Below, one piece after another: positions 24,624 to 37,951 of a stretch of DNA of 64,000 nt. Under the pieces are notes generated by a model. That model was given only the letters and a program-made list of their open reading frames with translations. It was not told where the DNA came from and ran no database searches. How positions within the stretch are numbered: position 1 is the first letter of the stretch; each line of letters starts with the position of its first letter. The stretch is from Chaunax sp. Z400 (lineage: Eukaryota; Chordata; Actinopteri; Lophiiformes; Chaunacidae). The stretch spans positions 5,964,685-6,028,684 of the forward strand of contig CM075193.1 in assembly GCA_037577475.1 (NCBI GenBank), given 5' to 3'. Both the position numbers and the translations under genes were made by a program.

Positions 24624-27047
24624 TGGCAGAGTTTGATTCTATGATGTGAGACACTGGGGATTAGCCATGTTCTCACATTACTGACAGTACTGGACTGGAA
24701 AATGAGAAAACATGCCATGATTTTGTCTAGTGGGGAGAAAATGCACTCACTCACTCACTCACTCTCACTCTCTCACACACACACCCGTCTACATAAATGC
24801 CCACAAGTATACACGTACACAAAAACTCACACAAACAGCCATTTCACTGCGGGGCAAATCGAGTAAGTGTGTAATAGGTTCAATAGTTAGCTCTACAATT
24901 ATAGGATAAAAGTAATCCAAATAATTTACCACTTTGAGTAATCTCAGCATTACAAAAAGCATAAAGGAAAAACATGGGTGCGTATTTCGTATTATCTAAC
25001 AACACATTTGAATTCTGGAGTCTGGAACAATGAGGTGAAGGCTCATTTACTGAGAACGGCTCCCTCATTGAAATTCTCTCCTCCACTGACAGAGCAAATG
25101 GGTGAGTGCAGAGACAGAGAGAGAAATAGAGAGAGTGAGTGTATGAGTGTCACAAGAGTGGAAAACATACATGTATACTTATTAAGAGGAGACTGCCCAA
25201 GAGAACAGAGAACATCAGACATCAGACCTGATGAGTTCAATCAGACGTGTGACAAGTGGATGACAATGACCTTCTCTGAGTAATGAGCTTTTGTCAGAGG
25301 AAGCAGGAGTTCTCCAAGTGTAATCGCCACGACTAAGCCGCTGACAACTGTTTTCTCTAGCTTGTGACTACATCATGGGGGCGCTGGAACATTCTAGAAA
25401 TGTGATATGGCATGTAGCCAGTACTCAGAGTCTTGAGGCTAAGATTTTGTGTTGTTTTATTTTTTTGCTACACAAATTAGTGTCACTTTTAAGGATTAAG
25501 CCCAGAAGCTAATCATGTTGATGATGAGGTTTTAGTAATTGTCTCCAAACTACACTCTCTTCTCAATCGAAATGAACAACTTTGCACATCGACTGACTTG
25601 CTTGATACACGCCTCTTACGCTGTGACAGCTACCGGTGTATATGTATGCAATTTTTGTGAGTGTCATAAGGAGTGATAGTAGCCCTGTGGGTGTCTTGCC
25701 ATTCACTGACAAGCTGTATTTTGTTGAATACTCAATGAACTAGTTTCATAAAAAAAGTTTTTTTCCTTCAAAATAGGTTCAAGGACAAATATCCTGAGAC
25801 AGTACATGGGAGATGAAAGCAACTTCCTTTTTTTGCCCTAGTAGCCATCTGCCCCCTGCTGAGGGGAGGGAAGCTATAGCCCTGCACCGGGCACTGATGC
25901 AGCTACACCCAGCGACAAGCACAGGAAGACAGGCTTCGACCCATCTTGGCTGTCAGAGAGGAAATACTCCTCCTGGCTCTACAAGACAGATATAAGTAAG
26001 GTTTGGTGTAAAAGTACATAAAAATGTACAGTTTTATGAACAGTGACAGTTATGTCACCACATTTTCACTGGAGGCTGAACAGACAAACAAATGTGCAGA
26101 TACTGGATCTCTACACATGCAACTTATTGTTTAAGCAAATGTATAGCTTTGAGAGAGCAGTGTGGATTTTTCCCACTGATATTTTGGAAGGAGAGACAAT
26201 GCATGTGAATGAACACATGAGTTGTGATATTTGATTTCTTTTATTTAAGCTAAGAAGTGTTTCCATCTTTAAGTGACTGTTAAAGCTCAGTGCAATTTCA
26301 AAAATATTTCATTTAGTTTTTCTTTGAGGGTGTTTTTTACGGGATGAAATGTATTTATTTATGATACAAATTCATGAGATGAAGAGTTTATTGCTCTTTG
26401 TATTCTTTCCACTGTATTTTATGCCTCTTTGAGGTTATTAACATCGTATATTTACCAATGCAGCATAGAAGTCAGAAGAAGTGTTCAAAAACAGATAAAT
26501 GTTGTTAAATGTTCAATAGAAATGTGACCTAAACTGATTTCTTCAGTGTGGCAAAGTGTTCAGACTTCAACAGTGGGAGGAGGATTGACTTTCTGGACCT
26601 CTTGCAATTTTAGTTGAATACCCCTGGTGTAGGACATCAGTGTGCATTAGCTTCCCATTAGCCAACATGGCCAAGCGTGATCAATAACACCAGACCAACC
26701 CAGAGGTACCTGCAACTTGGTCTCTGCAAATATGGACAAAGGTCCAAAAGGTTCAATTATTTGGGCACAAAGATGCAGATCTAGTAGCAAGTAATGCTGC
26801 ATGTATTATGGTAATGAGAAAGAACTGTGCTGCAGACCTGGTTGCAGATGCCACAGTAAAAAACAAACAAAAAACTAAAAAACTAAACTGATTCTCAACC
26901 TGGTCACAGACAAAAGTATTGATCCCCAGTCTTCAGGAAAATAATCAGACTCAAAACTATTGATTGTTGTCTTTGATCTGTTAGCTCAAGGTGTCATATG
27001 TTCTCTTTCCAACAGAGCATTGTGTTGGCAGTATACTATTATCTGTC

Positions 27048-27051
<4 letters not shown>

Positions 27052-27083
<32 letters not shown>

Positions 27084-27098
27084 AGTGTGTGTGTCCCT

Positions 27099-27166
<68 letters not shown>
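27052..27166. repeat. (TC)n ... (AG)n inverted microsatellite pair
   Basis: A 29-bp TC run (27052-27080), a 21-bp spacer and a 65-bp AG run (27102-27166). The two runs are complementary, so a single strand can fold into a long hairpin. Confidence 0.95.
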
Positions 27167-27170
<4 letters not shown>

Positions 27171-28774
27171 TAGTGTATATGTGTGTGTAATTTTTCTCTT
27201 TGTCTCTAAGACTAGAGTACAATATACCTGGGATTCAGCTACCTTTTGTTATTTTTTTTGCCGTTTTCCAGACCATACAAAATCTGTTTCTGCACACTCT
27301 GTACAAAACAACAGCTGGATGGACGGCAGCAGATAAAATTGGGTTTGACGTCTGGCAATATATTTTGTTTACAGACAGATAGCTTTTAATAAAATCTTTA
27401 TCTTGTGGAAGAATGAAAATAAGCAGAACCTCTGAAAGCTGAAATATATAGGCTAAAATTAAATGTTGAATTTCTATTTAACATATATACCTTAATGCTT
27501 GATTATGTGTCATGTTTGTTGTTGTTACTGCAGCTAGAGGAGATCAAATGAGGAAACTCGCTGTATTAGACCTACAGTATATCGTAGCTGAGTGAGGTCT
27601 GGGCATGATTGTGAACAAAAATATTCCACAGGAGTGAACTGGATTAAAGATCATGTTGTGATCAGTGTCCCGCTGACTATCCACCTTCTCTAAGAGATTA
27701 CACAGTGACAGGCTGCAGAGAGCCTCAGAGCGTCTAATTGAAAACCCAGAGAAATCCCAGTGATACAGCAGTAACAATAAGCGCTCCCAGTAGAATAACG
27801 GGTATTAGCCTCGTCCATATTACAGCATACCTGCTGATACGAGTTAGGTAGTATGGAATCAGAGCATCGGGGTGTAGCGGCACATAAGGATGGAGATACA
27901 TGGGGAAAGGCAGACAAGGGGAAATAATCTCTTTACTACTTATCAGTCTGTCCAGGCGGGAAATGGTGTGTCTACACCTTTCTGACCTGTATGCTAGCAG
28001 GAGGCTGGATGACAATGCCCTGCACCTGACAGCATTGTCTCTGACTCCTGTGACAGGGGCAGACAGGGTGTTCACAAGCTGCCCCAGTCAAAGGCCATGG
28101 AAGTCAGCGGATGCCTGTGGCAACACGTTGTCAGTCCAATATGTGGTGCAACTCTGCAGCGTCTGGAAAAACGTCAAAATAGTGAAATGAGTTATCTTTT
28201 ATCAATTTAGACGGTTATTCCGCTTGGGTTACTGTAAATTAAAATCCAATGCAGTCAGGAAAGAGAATGTGAGAACCAGGAGTTGGCTTGCATTGTGACA
28301 ATTTTCTTGCTGCGGTTTCCCGACACAATACAATAAGGAGAAATCGTCCGAAAGGAAAGAAAAGAGTAGAGATGGAAACAGGCTTAAGATGGGATTAGTT
28401 GTGCTTGCTTGTGACAAAAGAGATAGAAGCAAGTGCACAGATAAACAACAAACTGATATGAAAGGCTTGGGGATGCTTTCATTCTGTGAAACGCTAGGCT
28501 TATTTTCACTCTGCTTGTTCTTACACTAACATTACAGCCGAGTGGAGAGGCTACATAAACTTTACATGAGGGCTTAACTCTTATCCTAAAGGACAGCAGC
28601 ACTCCTGGATGAGACTTGTTGGCCTTTAACGCTCTGTAATAGGACTAGCCAAGCTCTTTTTAGAGAGGTGAAGTTTACATTCATAGGGAGAAATATGGAG
28701 TATTTTCACATTTCATAAGAATCATAACTCCTTTCCTGTCTGTTTTTGTGAAGGGGTGGTGGTCCATTCATGTT

Positions 28775-29372
28775 CAACCCCGAGCCCAGAGTTGGGATGC
28801 TCTGTGAAACATTAATAAAACAGAATGTGATGATTTCCGAATCCTTTTTGACATTCAGTTCAATTGAAAACCGTACAAAGAAAATATATCTAAAGATGTA
28901 ACTCATCAACTTAATTGATTTTTGTAAATACATATAACTCAGTCTGAATTGTCCAGCAACACTTCTCAAAAAATGCAAAAGCTCTGCAGACATGCTGTGC
29001 AGCTTACAACAGTATGCTTTCTAGTAAAAGAGTCCGGGGCACTAGACTGGCCTGCCTTCAGTCCAGACCTGTCCTCCATTTAAAATGTGAAGCACCAAAT
29101 ACGACAACGGAGACTTTTGAGCAACTGAAGTCACACATCAAGCAAGAATTCCGCTTTCAAAACCTCAACAGTTGGTGTCCTCTTTTGTAACACAACAGTA
29201 AACATGACCCTGACTCAACTTTTTTGAAACATCTAGCAGGCATCAAATTCAGAATGAGCGTATATTTATAAAAAATAGTAGTTTACCAATGTAAACGCTG
29301 AATGTCTTGTCTTTGTACTTTATCATTCTTCTTTAATTGACATTTGACATGTTAGAACTTTTTTGGGAATGC
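28775..29372 (+). mobile_element. Internally deleted Tc1/mariner-like element
   Basis: The left end, from caaccccgagcccagagttg, matches the terminal repeat I remember for an abundant fish Tc1/mariner-type family, whose ends read caaccccgattccaaaaaag. From about 29010 to 29190 the sequence corresponds to the 3' half of its transposase region (for example ctagactggcctgcc and gagcaactgaagtc), but with frameshifts, stops and a large internal deletion. The right end is decayed near acttttttgggaat. It is a non-autonomous relic. No functional transposase is encoded. Confidence 0.7.
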
Positions 29373-29737
29373 TCACATGAGTGTGTACTGTGTGTCCATC
29401 TGGGCTTCGGAGTGTGTGTCCATCAGGCCTTGTGGTATCACTGAGACTGATGAAGGCTATCTGTTCTTGTCTTCGATGGTGGGATTGAGCGAATAATGGC
29501 TGACATTCTGGGATTGTTTGTTGCTACAGTTGTTGGCCTAAAGCCTACAAAAGGTCAGAAAAAGATTAATTACACTGAGCATGTGAATGAAAGCTCATTG
29601 CTGAAAGTTTTTTTTTCTTCTTCCTTTTCAGAAAAGCCACTTGGGTCTGTGCACTATTTGGTCTTTAGCTTTTGTAAAAATGTCTCCCTTTAAATCTGTA
29701 CATTCACCAGTTTAACATATCTGTACAAAGATGCATA

Positions 29738-29759
29738 TTATTATTATTATTATTATCAT
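29738..29759. repeat. (TTA)n microsatellite
   Basis: Trinucleotide run of about seven units, intronic. Confidence 0.9.
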
Positions 29760-32700
29760 TGCAGTTTAGTTATAAATGTTTGTTTATTTGTTTTTTTTTC
29801 CCCAAGGTGAAAAATATTTGGTTCAAAACATCATCTGTGGTCAAAATGCAGATCATGCAGGTTTAAAGCTCAGTTCAGATTCACTTCTCATCAATACTAG
29901 AAATGGAACTGCAGGAAGTAACTCACTATCAGTAAGCTTGTTCAGATTTGAAGACACTACAAATTATATCCAGATTTTAAAAAAAGTATAGAGAGTTTCA
30001 GACCTGATTTCAACTCATCTTGTCGTGAGTATTTGGTCTAAACAGGTCTTAAAACTAGAACTGTTAGAAGAGATGTTTTAATTAGTATCCCCCCAGTGAC
30101 CACAGTCATAGGAACCAGTGAAACATGACTGAACAGGCTGATGTTTGATTTCCTCAGTACACGGATGCTCCTTAAAATAGTTACGAGGTGAACAGCTGGC
30201 AAATTCTTCTGCTCTCCTCCCTTTGTCTTCTGATAAGACGATTACCAGCATGAGCCTAGAACACATTAATTTATCTCAACAGGACTAAAATTTCCACTTA
30301 GATTATAGCGCAAGTGTAAAATTTGGCAAAATTAACTGACTCTGAGTCTGTTAAGTGACAGTTTCAGATCACTGGAAGAAGAGCATTTGATTTTTGATCA
30401 TGTATAAAATACTGGCTAAACAGTAGCTTTGTCAGGAGAAAGCTAGGTAATAGTGATTAATACATTACAACCTCCATAACTTTTGTGTGATCAATATTTT
30501 TTCAGCAACTCTGCATAAGCCTCTCAAACAAAAAGGCTTGCAGGAATCCCAGATTAAGACCTCTGATTTAATTTCAGACCACAACGCTGCTCAGGGTTCT
30601 AAGGATTACTCTCATTATTGCTGGTGATTTGGAATTGAAGAAACTATTTTGTTTAAATATACCTGTTTGTTTAAATGGTATTGCAGACACACATCACATG
30701 GTTACTACTGCTTTTAAGATGGCCGATGATAATTATACTGTAAATCACAATTGAGGCAAGCAGCGGGCCTCATCATTAAGTATTAAATGCACATTTGCAC
30801 GTCAGTGTTTCACTTTAAAGAAAGGAAGTATAAGGAGCAATTATAGCAGTATCTACAATGATGAAAATGTGGTCAATAAATCAATATCGCTTCTGCAATT
30901 TTTCTTTGTTTAGGACAACAAACTGGGGTGCATGTAACAAAATCCTTATTTCTTATCAATGGTTTGTCATTTTTGAAAGAAAAAAAAAAAGGTCAGAAAA
31001 TACAATGTTTGTATCAAAAAGCCTGCAGAAATGTCTATTCAGTGTGGGCTTTGATTAGAGCATTTGATACATAATGAGACCAGTAGGTCAGAGTCTAATA
31101 AGCGATGCATCATAGCCTGTAAACCAGGGATTTACTATCAGAACCGCCCCATGAATCTCAACCATCATAACAAACTGCTATCTCTTAGACACATCAAATC
31201 CCAGATTCACTCTCTGATTGGAGGAAAGAGAGGAAATCCTCAACTTGAGTCCCACAATCATTAGCATAAATCACAGCTGCAATTAAATCCTCGTTTATCT
31301 TAATTACTGAACTAATGAGACGAGTCCCGCAGGAGTGAGCCGCACTCTGTGAGGACACTTGGGGCGAGAAGTGGGAAGGCAAGGGAGACGTTGTGCAGAG
31401 TCGCACTTAAGTCTGCAAACAAGCACACTCTCACCCTAATCAGACTGCAGCAAGGGCACATGAGTCTGGATAGATAGAGACACATGTACAAGAACACACA
31501 AGACAAACACATGCATGGAAAAGAGCATCATCTGACAACCTAACCCTCCCACCTTTATCTCCTGGCACAGTATCACCCTTCAACTTCTATTATCTATCAA
31601 ACTTATAATGATGTTATCAACCCTACAGGCTCCATCTCCATAAGGGCTTAGTGCGGCGCTATAACTCTTGATTTTGCAACAACTGGGAATACATTGCATC
31701 GCTTAATTAATGTCTTTTTAATGCTCTTCTCCTCTAGAGCTTAACTCAGCCCTTCAGCTTTGCAACAAACACAATGCACACAACAACACAACATGTGGCA
31801 GCAGATTGTAAGTAAGACTGAGTAGGTGTGTGCACTGAATGAGAGAAGAGTGGTTGTGGTGAGCTCCATGGAGAAAAGGGCTGGGCTTTGGACAGCAAAC
31901 ACTTACATTAAAGTACAAGATACTTGCAAATAACACATGACTGAGCACATGCTCATATGCACAGACACAGACACACACAGACACAGACACACACAGACAC
32001 ACACAGACACACACGATCAAATTCCTTCGTTCAGCTGTGAGGTGAGACAGTGACTCAGCAGATGGTAGAACAATGAATATCTTCATCATCCAAAAATTCG
32101 CGCGGTGTGTCCGGCTTATCAAGCAGGGCCAGCCCTTATCAGCCAGTTGGCAACACTGGAGGCACCAGTGACCTTCCATACTGGTCATTCTGGGCTCCAC
32201 GGGGGGGGGGCATGCAGAATTTAAAGAATATGGCTGTAATCATAATCCTCCAAACTGGTGTTTACTTTCACCACACAGATCAATGTTTCAGACCTGAAGG
32301 TTCTTAGAGGCATCATTCATCCCCGGGGATTGAAACGTCGATTGAGGTAAAAAAATACACACCCTGTGGGGGTATTAAACCAGTATGACATCCATGCAGA
32401 GACCAGAGAGTCAAAGGTATTTGCCTGATTTATGTTAACATGAATATGGAGTTTACCTAGAGAGAGAAAAAGGAATGCTTACATGAACTCTTACAGAAAA
32501 ACAGAATTTTAACACAAAAATATATCTTTTAATAAAAAAAAAAGGAAATATCGAGTAAATGAGAGGGTTCTTCTTCCAGCAACGTTACACATTCAGTTGC
32601 TCCATTATAGTAAATTCCCACATTTAAATAAAAATTCTAATTAAATAATGAAATCAAATTAAATAATTGAATAATTTCCCAATCAGATGAGGTTTACATT

Positions 32701-33924
32701 TATAGCAAAAAGGGATTTACTTTGACCTTTGTGTGCCCAATTTTGACATTGAAACAACCAGACGGTGCTACATAGATGCTACAGCAGGAGCAGTATAGCA
32801 GGCTGTTATCGTCATATGGTTATTTGAGTTACTAGTGTATGGCACATTAAAAACATATAAAATAAAGGTGTAAATATGATCTGCGTATTGATTTATCTTC
32901 CTCCAATCACTTAAGTGTTGCTACATTCATATCTCCTGTTCAGACCTCGTATTATCATGATCTGATCCCACGTGCACAGCTCTAAAAACAGGTGTAAATG
33001 AGTGTGATTGAGGACACATTTTAGATACAATCACTCAGACTATAGATCACATTCTGAGGTGTTATGTCCTGGGCCACGCTGAAGGTCCGCCGACTCAACT
33101 GAAGTCCTCTGAAGCAACACGAAGCAACAAAACAGACTTAATGGATGGCACAACATCTGATTTACACTTGGTTTAATGTAATGCAGCTGTTTCCGGCTCT
33201 CTTACCTGCCAAGGTAAACACACCGTTGGTTTAATCTGATTATAACGCTGAACGGTTACAACATCCAGACTCCCTTACAAATCTCACAATTTTGAAGTTG
33301 CTGAGTCAGGAGAAACTTTCCAAAATGCCTACGGCAAAGTCTGAATAATTTGTACTTTCCTGTAAATCAACCTGAATGCAACTTTGTTTTTCAAAGGGAA
33401 AAAAAAGTGTTGTTTGTTGCAGTATGTTTTGCCATTTACGCCACATTTATGATAGAAGACATCATTTTGATGATGTCATATTTTACACATACAGTAAACA
33501 TAAATTTACAAAAAATATAAATAACTTTGGGAATTTTTTTTTTAAAGATCTGATCACAACTGATCACTTGAGATGCATGTGGAGATGTATTACTTAGAGC
33601 TGTTTATTTATGTTTTTTTAGTTCTGGAGGAATGCTCCACTGATATAACACTGAAGTGTCATAAAGCAAACATGCCTAATGTCCAGGAAGTAGCATCACT
33701 TCAAGGTGAAACCGTGTAGTTGTGTGTAAACATGACACAGAATGGACAGGCTGTTCATCCCAATGACATCATATCATTTAAAGTTTATGTTAAGTAGATG
33801 TGTTTATCCTGCAGACTTACCAAAGGGATTCTGAATGATGATTTGTGTATTTTCATGTAATTACACAGATAAGGCTAAATATACCTCTGTAATAGTGACA
33901 GACCTAGATATGGACAAACACCAG

Positions 33925-34025
33925 AGCTCCTTGCCCTGAGGTAAATCTGCTCACCAAGTTTCATTGAAGTCTGTTTGTGAGTTTTTGAGATATCCTTCTG
34001 GCAGACAGACAGAAAAAGTAACTGG
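33925..34025 (+). repeat. Fragment of a dispersed teleost repeat
   Basis: The stretch caccaagtttcattgaagtc...gagatatccttctggcagacagacag resembles the end of a common fish repeat that I remember as containing gttttgagatatc followed by gacagacagaca. Similar phrases occur in the degenerate repeat at 54000-54800. The family name is unknown to me. Confidence 0.45.
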
Positions 34026-34568
34026 TAGGCACAAACATCGCATCCTTGGCAGAAGTAAGAAAACTCAGTTCAAGAAGCAGAATCACTGCTGTAGCCTTAT
34101 CAGCATCATGCAAACTGTAGCATCCTCTCATCGTCTTTAAAGTCTCTGGGATAGTAACACTAACACCAGTTATCGATTTTAGGAGGAGGCCCAATATGGC
34201 AGTCATTAGTGCTGACACTTTATTCCAGGGCATTCTGTTCAAACTGCTTGTGTGACATATCTAATAAAACAAGCAACACAAGTAGATGGTGAGATAAATG
34301 CTGTCACCCTGACAAACTGTAATCCTGTTTTGATGACAGGAGCCAACATGTGAATGATAAAACTAATGACTTCTGCAGAACTGAACCACACAGTGATTAA
34401 TAAGAGCTTACAGGTGAGCCCCGTTCTTCAATTCTGGGATGCTGCTCTCTGCTATTATTGACTGTTGTGCTGGATGAGACTTGTCTATTATTGCTGTGGG
34501 ATTATGATAAGAAGCGATCGATCTGCCTCTCTGTGCTGTGGATGTCAGATTGATTATGTGACTCAGAC

Positions 34569-34647
34569 CTGAGATGATGGTGTAGCCGATGCCTCTCGGT
34601 CGGCCAAGATCCTGGTCAATAGCCGTTATCTTCCGTACTTCATACCT
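34569..34647 (-). CDS. cdh23: cdh23 exon: early EC3
   Basis: Exon of 79 nt: 26 codons (RYEVRKITAIDQDLGRPRGI, then GYTIIS) plus one base of a split Gly codon. The acceptor is cctctgcag and the donor is gtctga. It encodes the EC3 DxD calcium motif IDQDLGRPRG. Human CDH23, as remembered, reads IDQDKGRPRG here. The first residue is Arg where human has Gly, but the alignment to the flanking exons needs no gap. The exon is intact. Confidence 0.95.
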
Positions 34648-35485
34648 CTGCAGAGGAACACACAAAACATCGTGTGTAAACTGCACGTCATCTTTCACCG
34701 TCACATTTTCTACTGTAGTTTCTACTTAAATCTGACCTGGACCTTCTATCACAGTACACAGCTATTGGCAAATGAAATAGTCAGATTCATTGTCAAAATA
34801 TAGTTAGTGGTCATAATTAATGTTCATTTTTGGCAGCAAGATGACAATAAATCAGTAAAGTCTGTAACTGCAGCATCAACCTATACTCAACATATCCCAT
34901 TCAAATACATATTAACCAGTGAAGATCATGAATGAGGAGTTTTCTCCTACAAACACACCTCCATCTAGTTTCGAAACATGGGAGCAGTGTATTTCCTGAA
35001 AAGAAGAGGAGCAGTAAAATTAAATCAAAATGGCAAAGAGCTTCACAGCACCTAAATCAAACATTTTTGTGTTTGATTGTTACAGTCATTGTTTCAAACC
35101 TCTCCATGGCACCAAAGACTCTGAAACTTGACAAAATCTCAAGTTGCGCAAAAAATAGAAAAGAGAGACAGAAAGCTTTGAAAAGTATTTGATCCACTGA
35201 GCTCCCTCAGCCTTCGTGCCTCAATCAGACACGGTGGTGATGCTTAAAAATCCCTGTGCTGCAGAGAGAGATGGTGACACCATCCCTACATTCCGCTCTC
35301 CTCCTCCTCCTCCTGCCACCACAAGCTCCCTCACACCCAAGCAAGCTGCCTCCCATTGATCCTGCAAATTGTGTCTAAGACATGTTTATGCTCCATTGCT
35401 GCCAAAGCATCTCCTGTCATTGACCAATTACAGCGGAATCAATTACAAGCCTTTTAGAGACTGATTCACACCAATCCCTCGCTGA

Positions 35486-35618
<133 letters not shown>

Positions 35619-36135
35619 AGGGACAGACTAAGAGAGAAAAATGAAAGTGAGTGAGGAGAAGTGATGCTGAATTAATATGAGCAATATTCTCAAGCTATCC
35701 ACACGAGTGGAATATGTTCAATCAGCTGTCAAAGGTACAATCCTCCCTCCTGCACACACACACACACACACCCTCACAGAAAGAGAGACAGTGCATCTTC
35801 CCAAACCAAATCCAACCCCATCCACCCCTCTCCATCCTTTCATTTCTAGCTATAGTGTATCCCCCCCACCCCACCCCGTCTCCATTTCTCCTCATTGATT
35901 TGACAGCCAAATTGTGTTTGTCCTGGAGAGGGCTTAGACGTCAGTCCAAGCAGCATAGATTCACAGCTATAACTGCTGAAAACCCTGCACTGTTATTTCA
36001 TCTGAAAAAGAAAACATTCTCTTCTCCTCTTTGTCAAATTTCTCTATGGATGATGGGTTGACTGGCTGGAGAAAAAGAAAAAGACAGACATGGAGAATCA
36101 AACTGGAACGGAGGGAGACAGGGGCAGACATGGTA

Positions 36136-36139
<4 letters not shown>

Positions 36140-36193
<54 letters not shown>

Positions 36194-36212
36194 TGTGAGT
36201 GTGTGTGTGTGC
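36140..36212. repeat. (GT)n microsatellite, interrupted
   Basis: GT run broken by GTGAGTGTGAGT near its right end. Intronic. Confidence 0.95.
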
Positions 36213-36397
36213 CCTCACACCTTTAAGACATGACCTATGACAGGGATCCAAGTTTGATTTCCCATTACGAATAAATGTCAAGGACCTTGAAAACAGTTGA
36301 CACTCGTTCTGTCACTGTACGCCTTCGGCTTATCACCGCCCAACAGTGCCTATACTGGAAATGACACATGCCTGTTAGGATAGCAAATGAGGACATC

Positions 36398-36401
<4 letters not shown>

Positions 36402-36454
<53 letters not shown>
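36402..36454. repeat. (GT)n microsatellite, 53 bp
   Basis: Perfect dinucleotide run about 190 bp from the previous one. Intronic. Confidence 0.95.
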
Positions 36455-36456
<2 letters not shown>

Positions 36457-37738
36457 CACAGTGACACTGCTGGCCTGTGTCTCCCTTTATGCACTGTTAT
36501 TATCTGATGTGGTTCAAAGTGGCTCAGTAACAGCATGCCTGGCATGACCTCCTCCTACAGTACTGCATTAACAGGATTATACACTGCCCCCTATTGCTAG
36601 AGGCAGGATGTACAACCCTCCAAGGCATTATTACTGGGGCTTTACGCTGCTCAGAATCCACTCACCAGTGTCAACTTTGTAATCCAAAGTAAGTCTTTTC
36701 TCCGTCAGCTAACATTTGCCCCTCTCCTTTCACCTCTTTTCAGTTCACCCCTGCATTCTCTTCCTCTTTCGACCTCTCTTACACCCCCACTAGTCATCCT
36801 CCCATTCTGACCTTCCTGGTGACAGTTGATGAATCAGAGAGTCGCGGAGACACTGGGCGTCGACTCCGTCACGCCCCGTTAATATGCATGCAAATGCAGC
36901 ACTTGACATTTCTACTACGCCGCGTGCAGGCCAGGGACGAGGGATGTGCAGGTGGCTGTGCGAGTGGGGGAAGGCTGGGTTGGGTGAGTCAGGGAGAATA
37001 GATTTTGGGAGAGGTAGAATGGAACCTGATAGAGAAAGAGAGGGAGAGAGCAAGAATAAGGACGGACAGTATTATGCCCCTGTGTGTAATTCCCTCTCTA
37101 CGAGTGGGAACATCAGTCGCTGGACCATTAGCCACCTGGGAACCGAGTTTAGTGGGCTGAGTGAAGGGAGTGAACATAATGTTGGAGAGGGAAACAGACA
37201 TTCAGTGTATTACAAACCTAGTTACAATAAAGACAAAGGTAAGGTCATAGTGAGACTCCATTGTTTAGTGCACAATACACAGACTCCACACACATGAGGA
37301 AGCATGGTGAGATAAATCCTATAGCCCTAGCGACCTTTGCTGGAGGCCCCACATCTCTGAAGCAGGACCGTAAATCTCCCACGGTAATTACACTCTCCAA
37401 CACCTGCAATGGTACATGTAGGGGCCTGAGGCCGAGTTTGGGTGCGTATGGATTCTTAGGGGGAAGGCTCAGGATTGAGGATGAGAGGGGAGACATCCTG
37501 CCTTGATAATAACTCAGGCCTCTCTTTTTAAACAAATTTCCCTTTGCACCTGCTCCAAACACCTCCTGAATAATCAAAGAGGAGGAGGAAGAACGTGGAG
37601 CAGGAGGAGGTGTGTGTGGTGAAAGATTTGTTGGCAACAGAGATGGATGGGAGAGAAAGAACTTTCCAGATAGCAGGGTTTCAAAAAGCTGCATGAATAG
37701 GATACAAATGTGATGCCAGGTGGGATTGGGGGACTGAC

Positions 37739-37867
37739 CAATGGAACGTCCTCTTCTAAGTTGGTGCTGTAGGGCAGGTTGGTGAAAACTGGGTCCATGT
37801 CCTGGACATCGGTGATGCTGATAGCCAAATTTGCAAGCCGGGACAGAGGTCTTAATTTGTCTTGATC
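37739..37867 (-). CDS. cdh23: cdh23 exon: end of EC2 and start of EC3
   Basis: Exon of 129 nt, 43 codons, phase 0. It starts DQDKLRPLSRLANLAISI after tatcag and ends STNLEEDVPL before gtcagt. It covers the last strands of EC2, the EC2/EC3 linker ITDVQDMDPVF and the N-terminal strand of EC3 (LPYSTNLEED). The linker lacks the usual XDXNDN calcium motif, having DVQDMD instead. Human CDH23 has the same departure (DVQDMDPIF) as remembered, so it is a conserved property of this repeat. The exon is separated from the next coding block by only 84 nt. Confidence 0.96.
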
Positions 37868-37951
37868 CTGATAGAAAGAGGAGTATAAGTTAAGCATATG
37901 CATGTGCATTCATCTGAACGATTGTGTTGTGTCTGTTATGTGCGTCCCGAC
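37868..37951 (-). other. cdh23: cdh23 mini-intron (84 nt) within EC2
   Basis: Very short intron for this gene, with a poor donor (ACG/gtcggg) and the acceptor tttctatcag. Its length is a multiple of three, but reading through it gives 13 codons and then an in-frame stop near 37907-37909, so retention would truncate the protein. Confidence 0.9.

Larger units (their letters stand above)
19679..34568 (-). other. cdh23: cdh23 intron (14.9 kb) within EC3
   Basis: The donor is gtctga and the acceptor is catccag. Contents: an A-rich dispersed repeat at 22380-22900, an 84-bp TG run, a CT/GA inverted pair at 27052-27166, a deleted Tc1/mariner-like element at 28775-29372, a TTA run at 29738-29759, and a fish repeat fragment near 33925-34025. 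I see no second gene on either strand. Confidence 0.8.
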
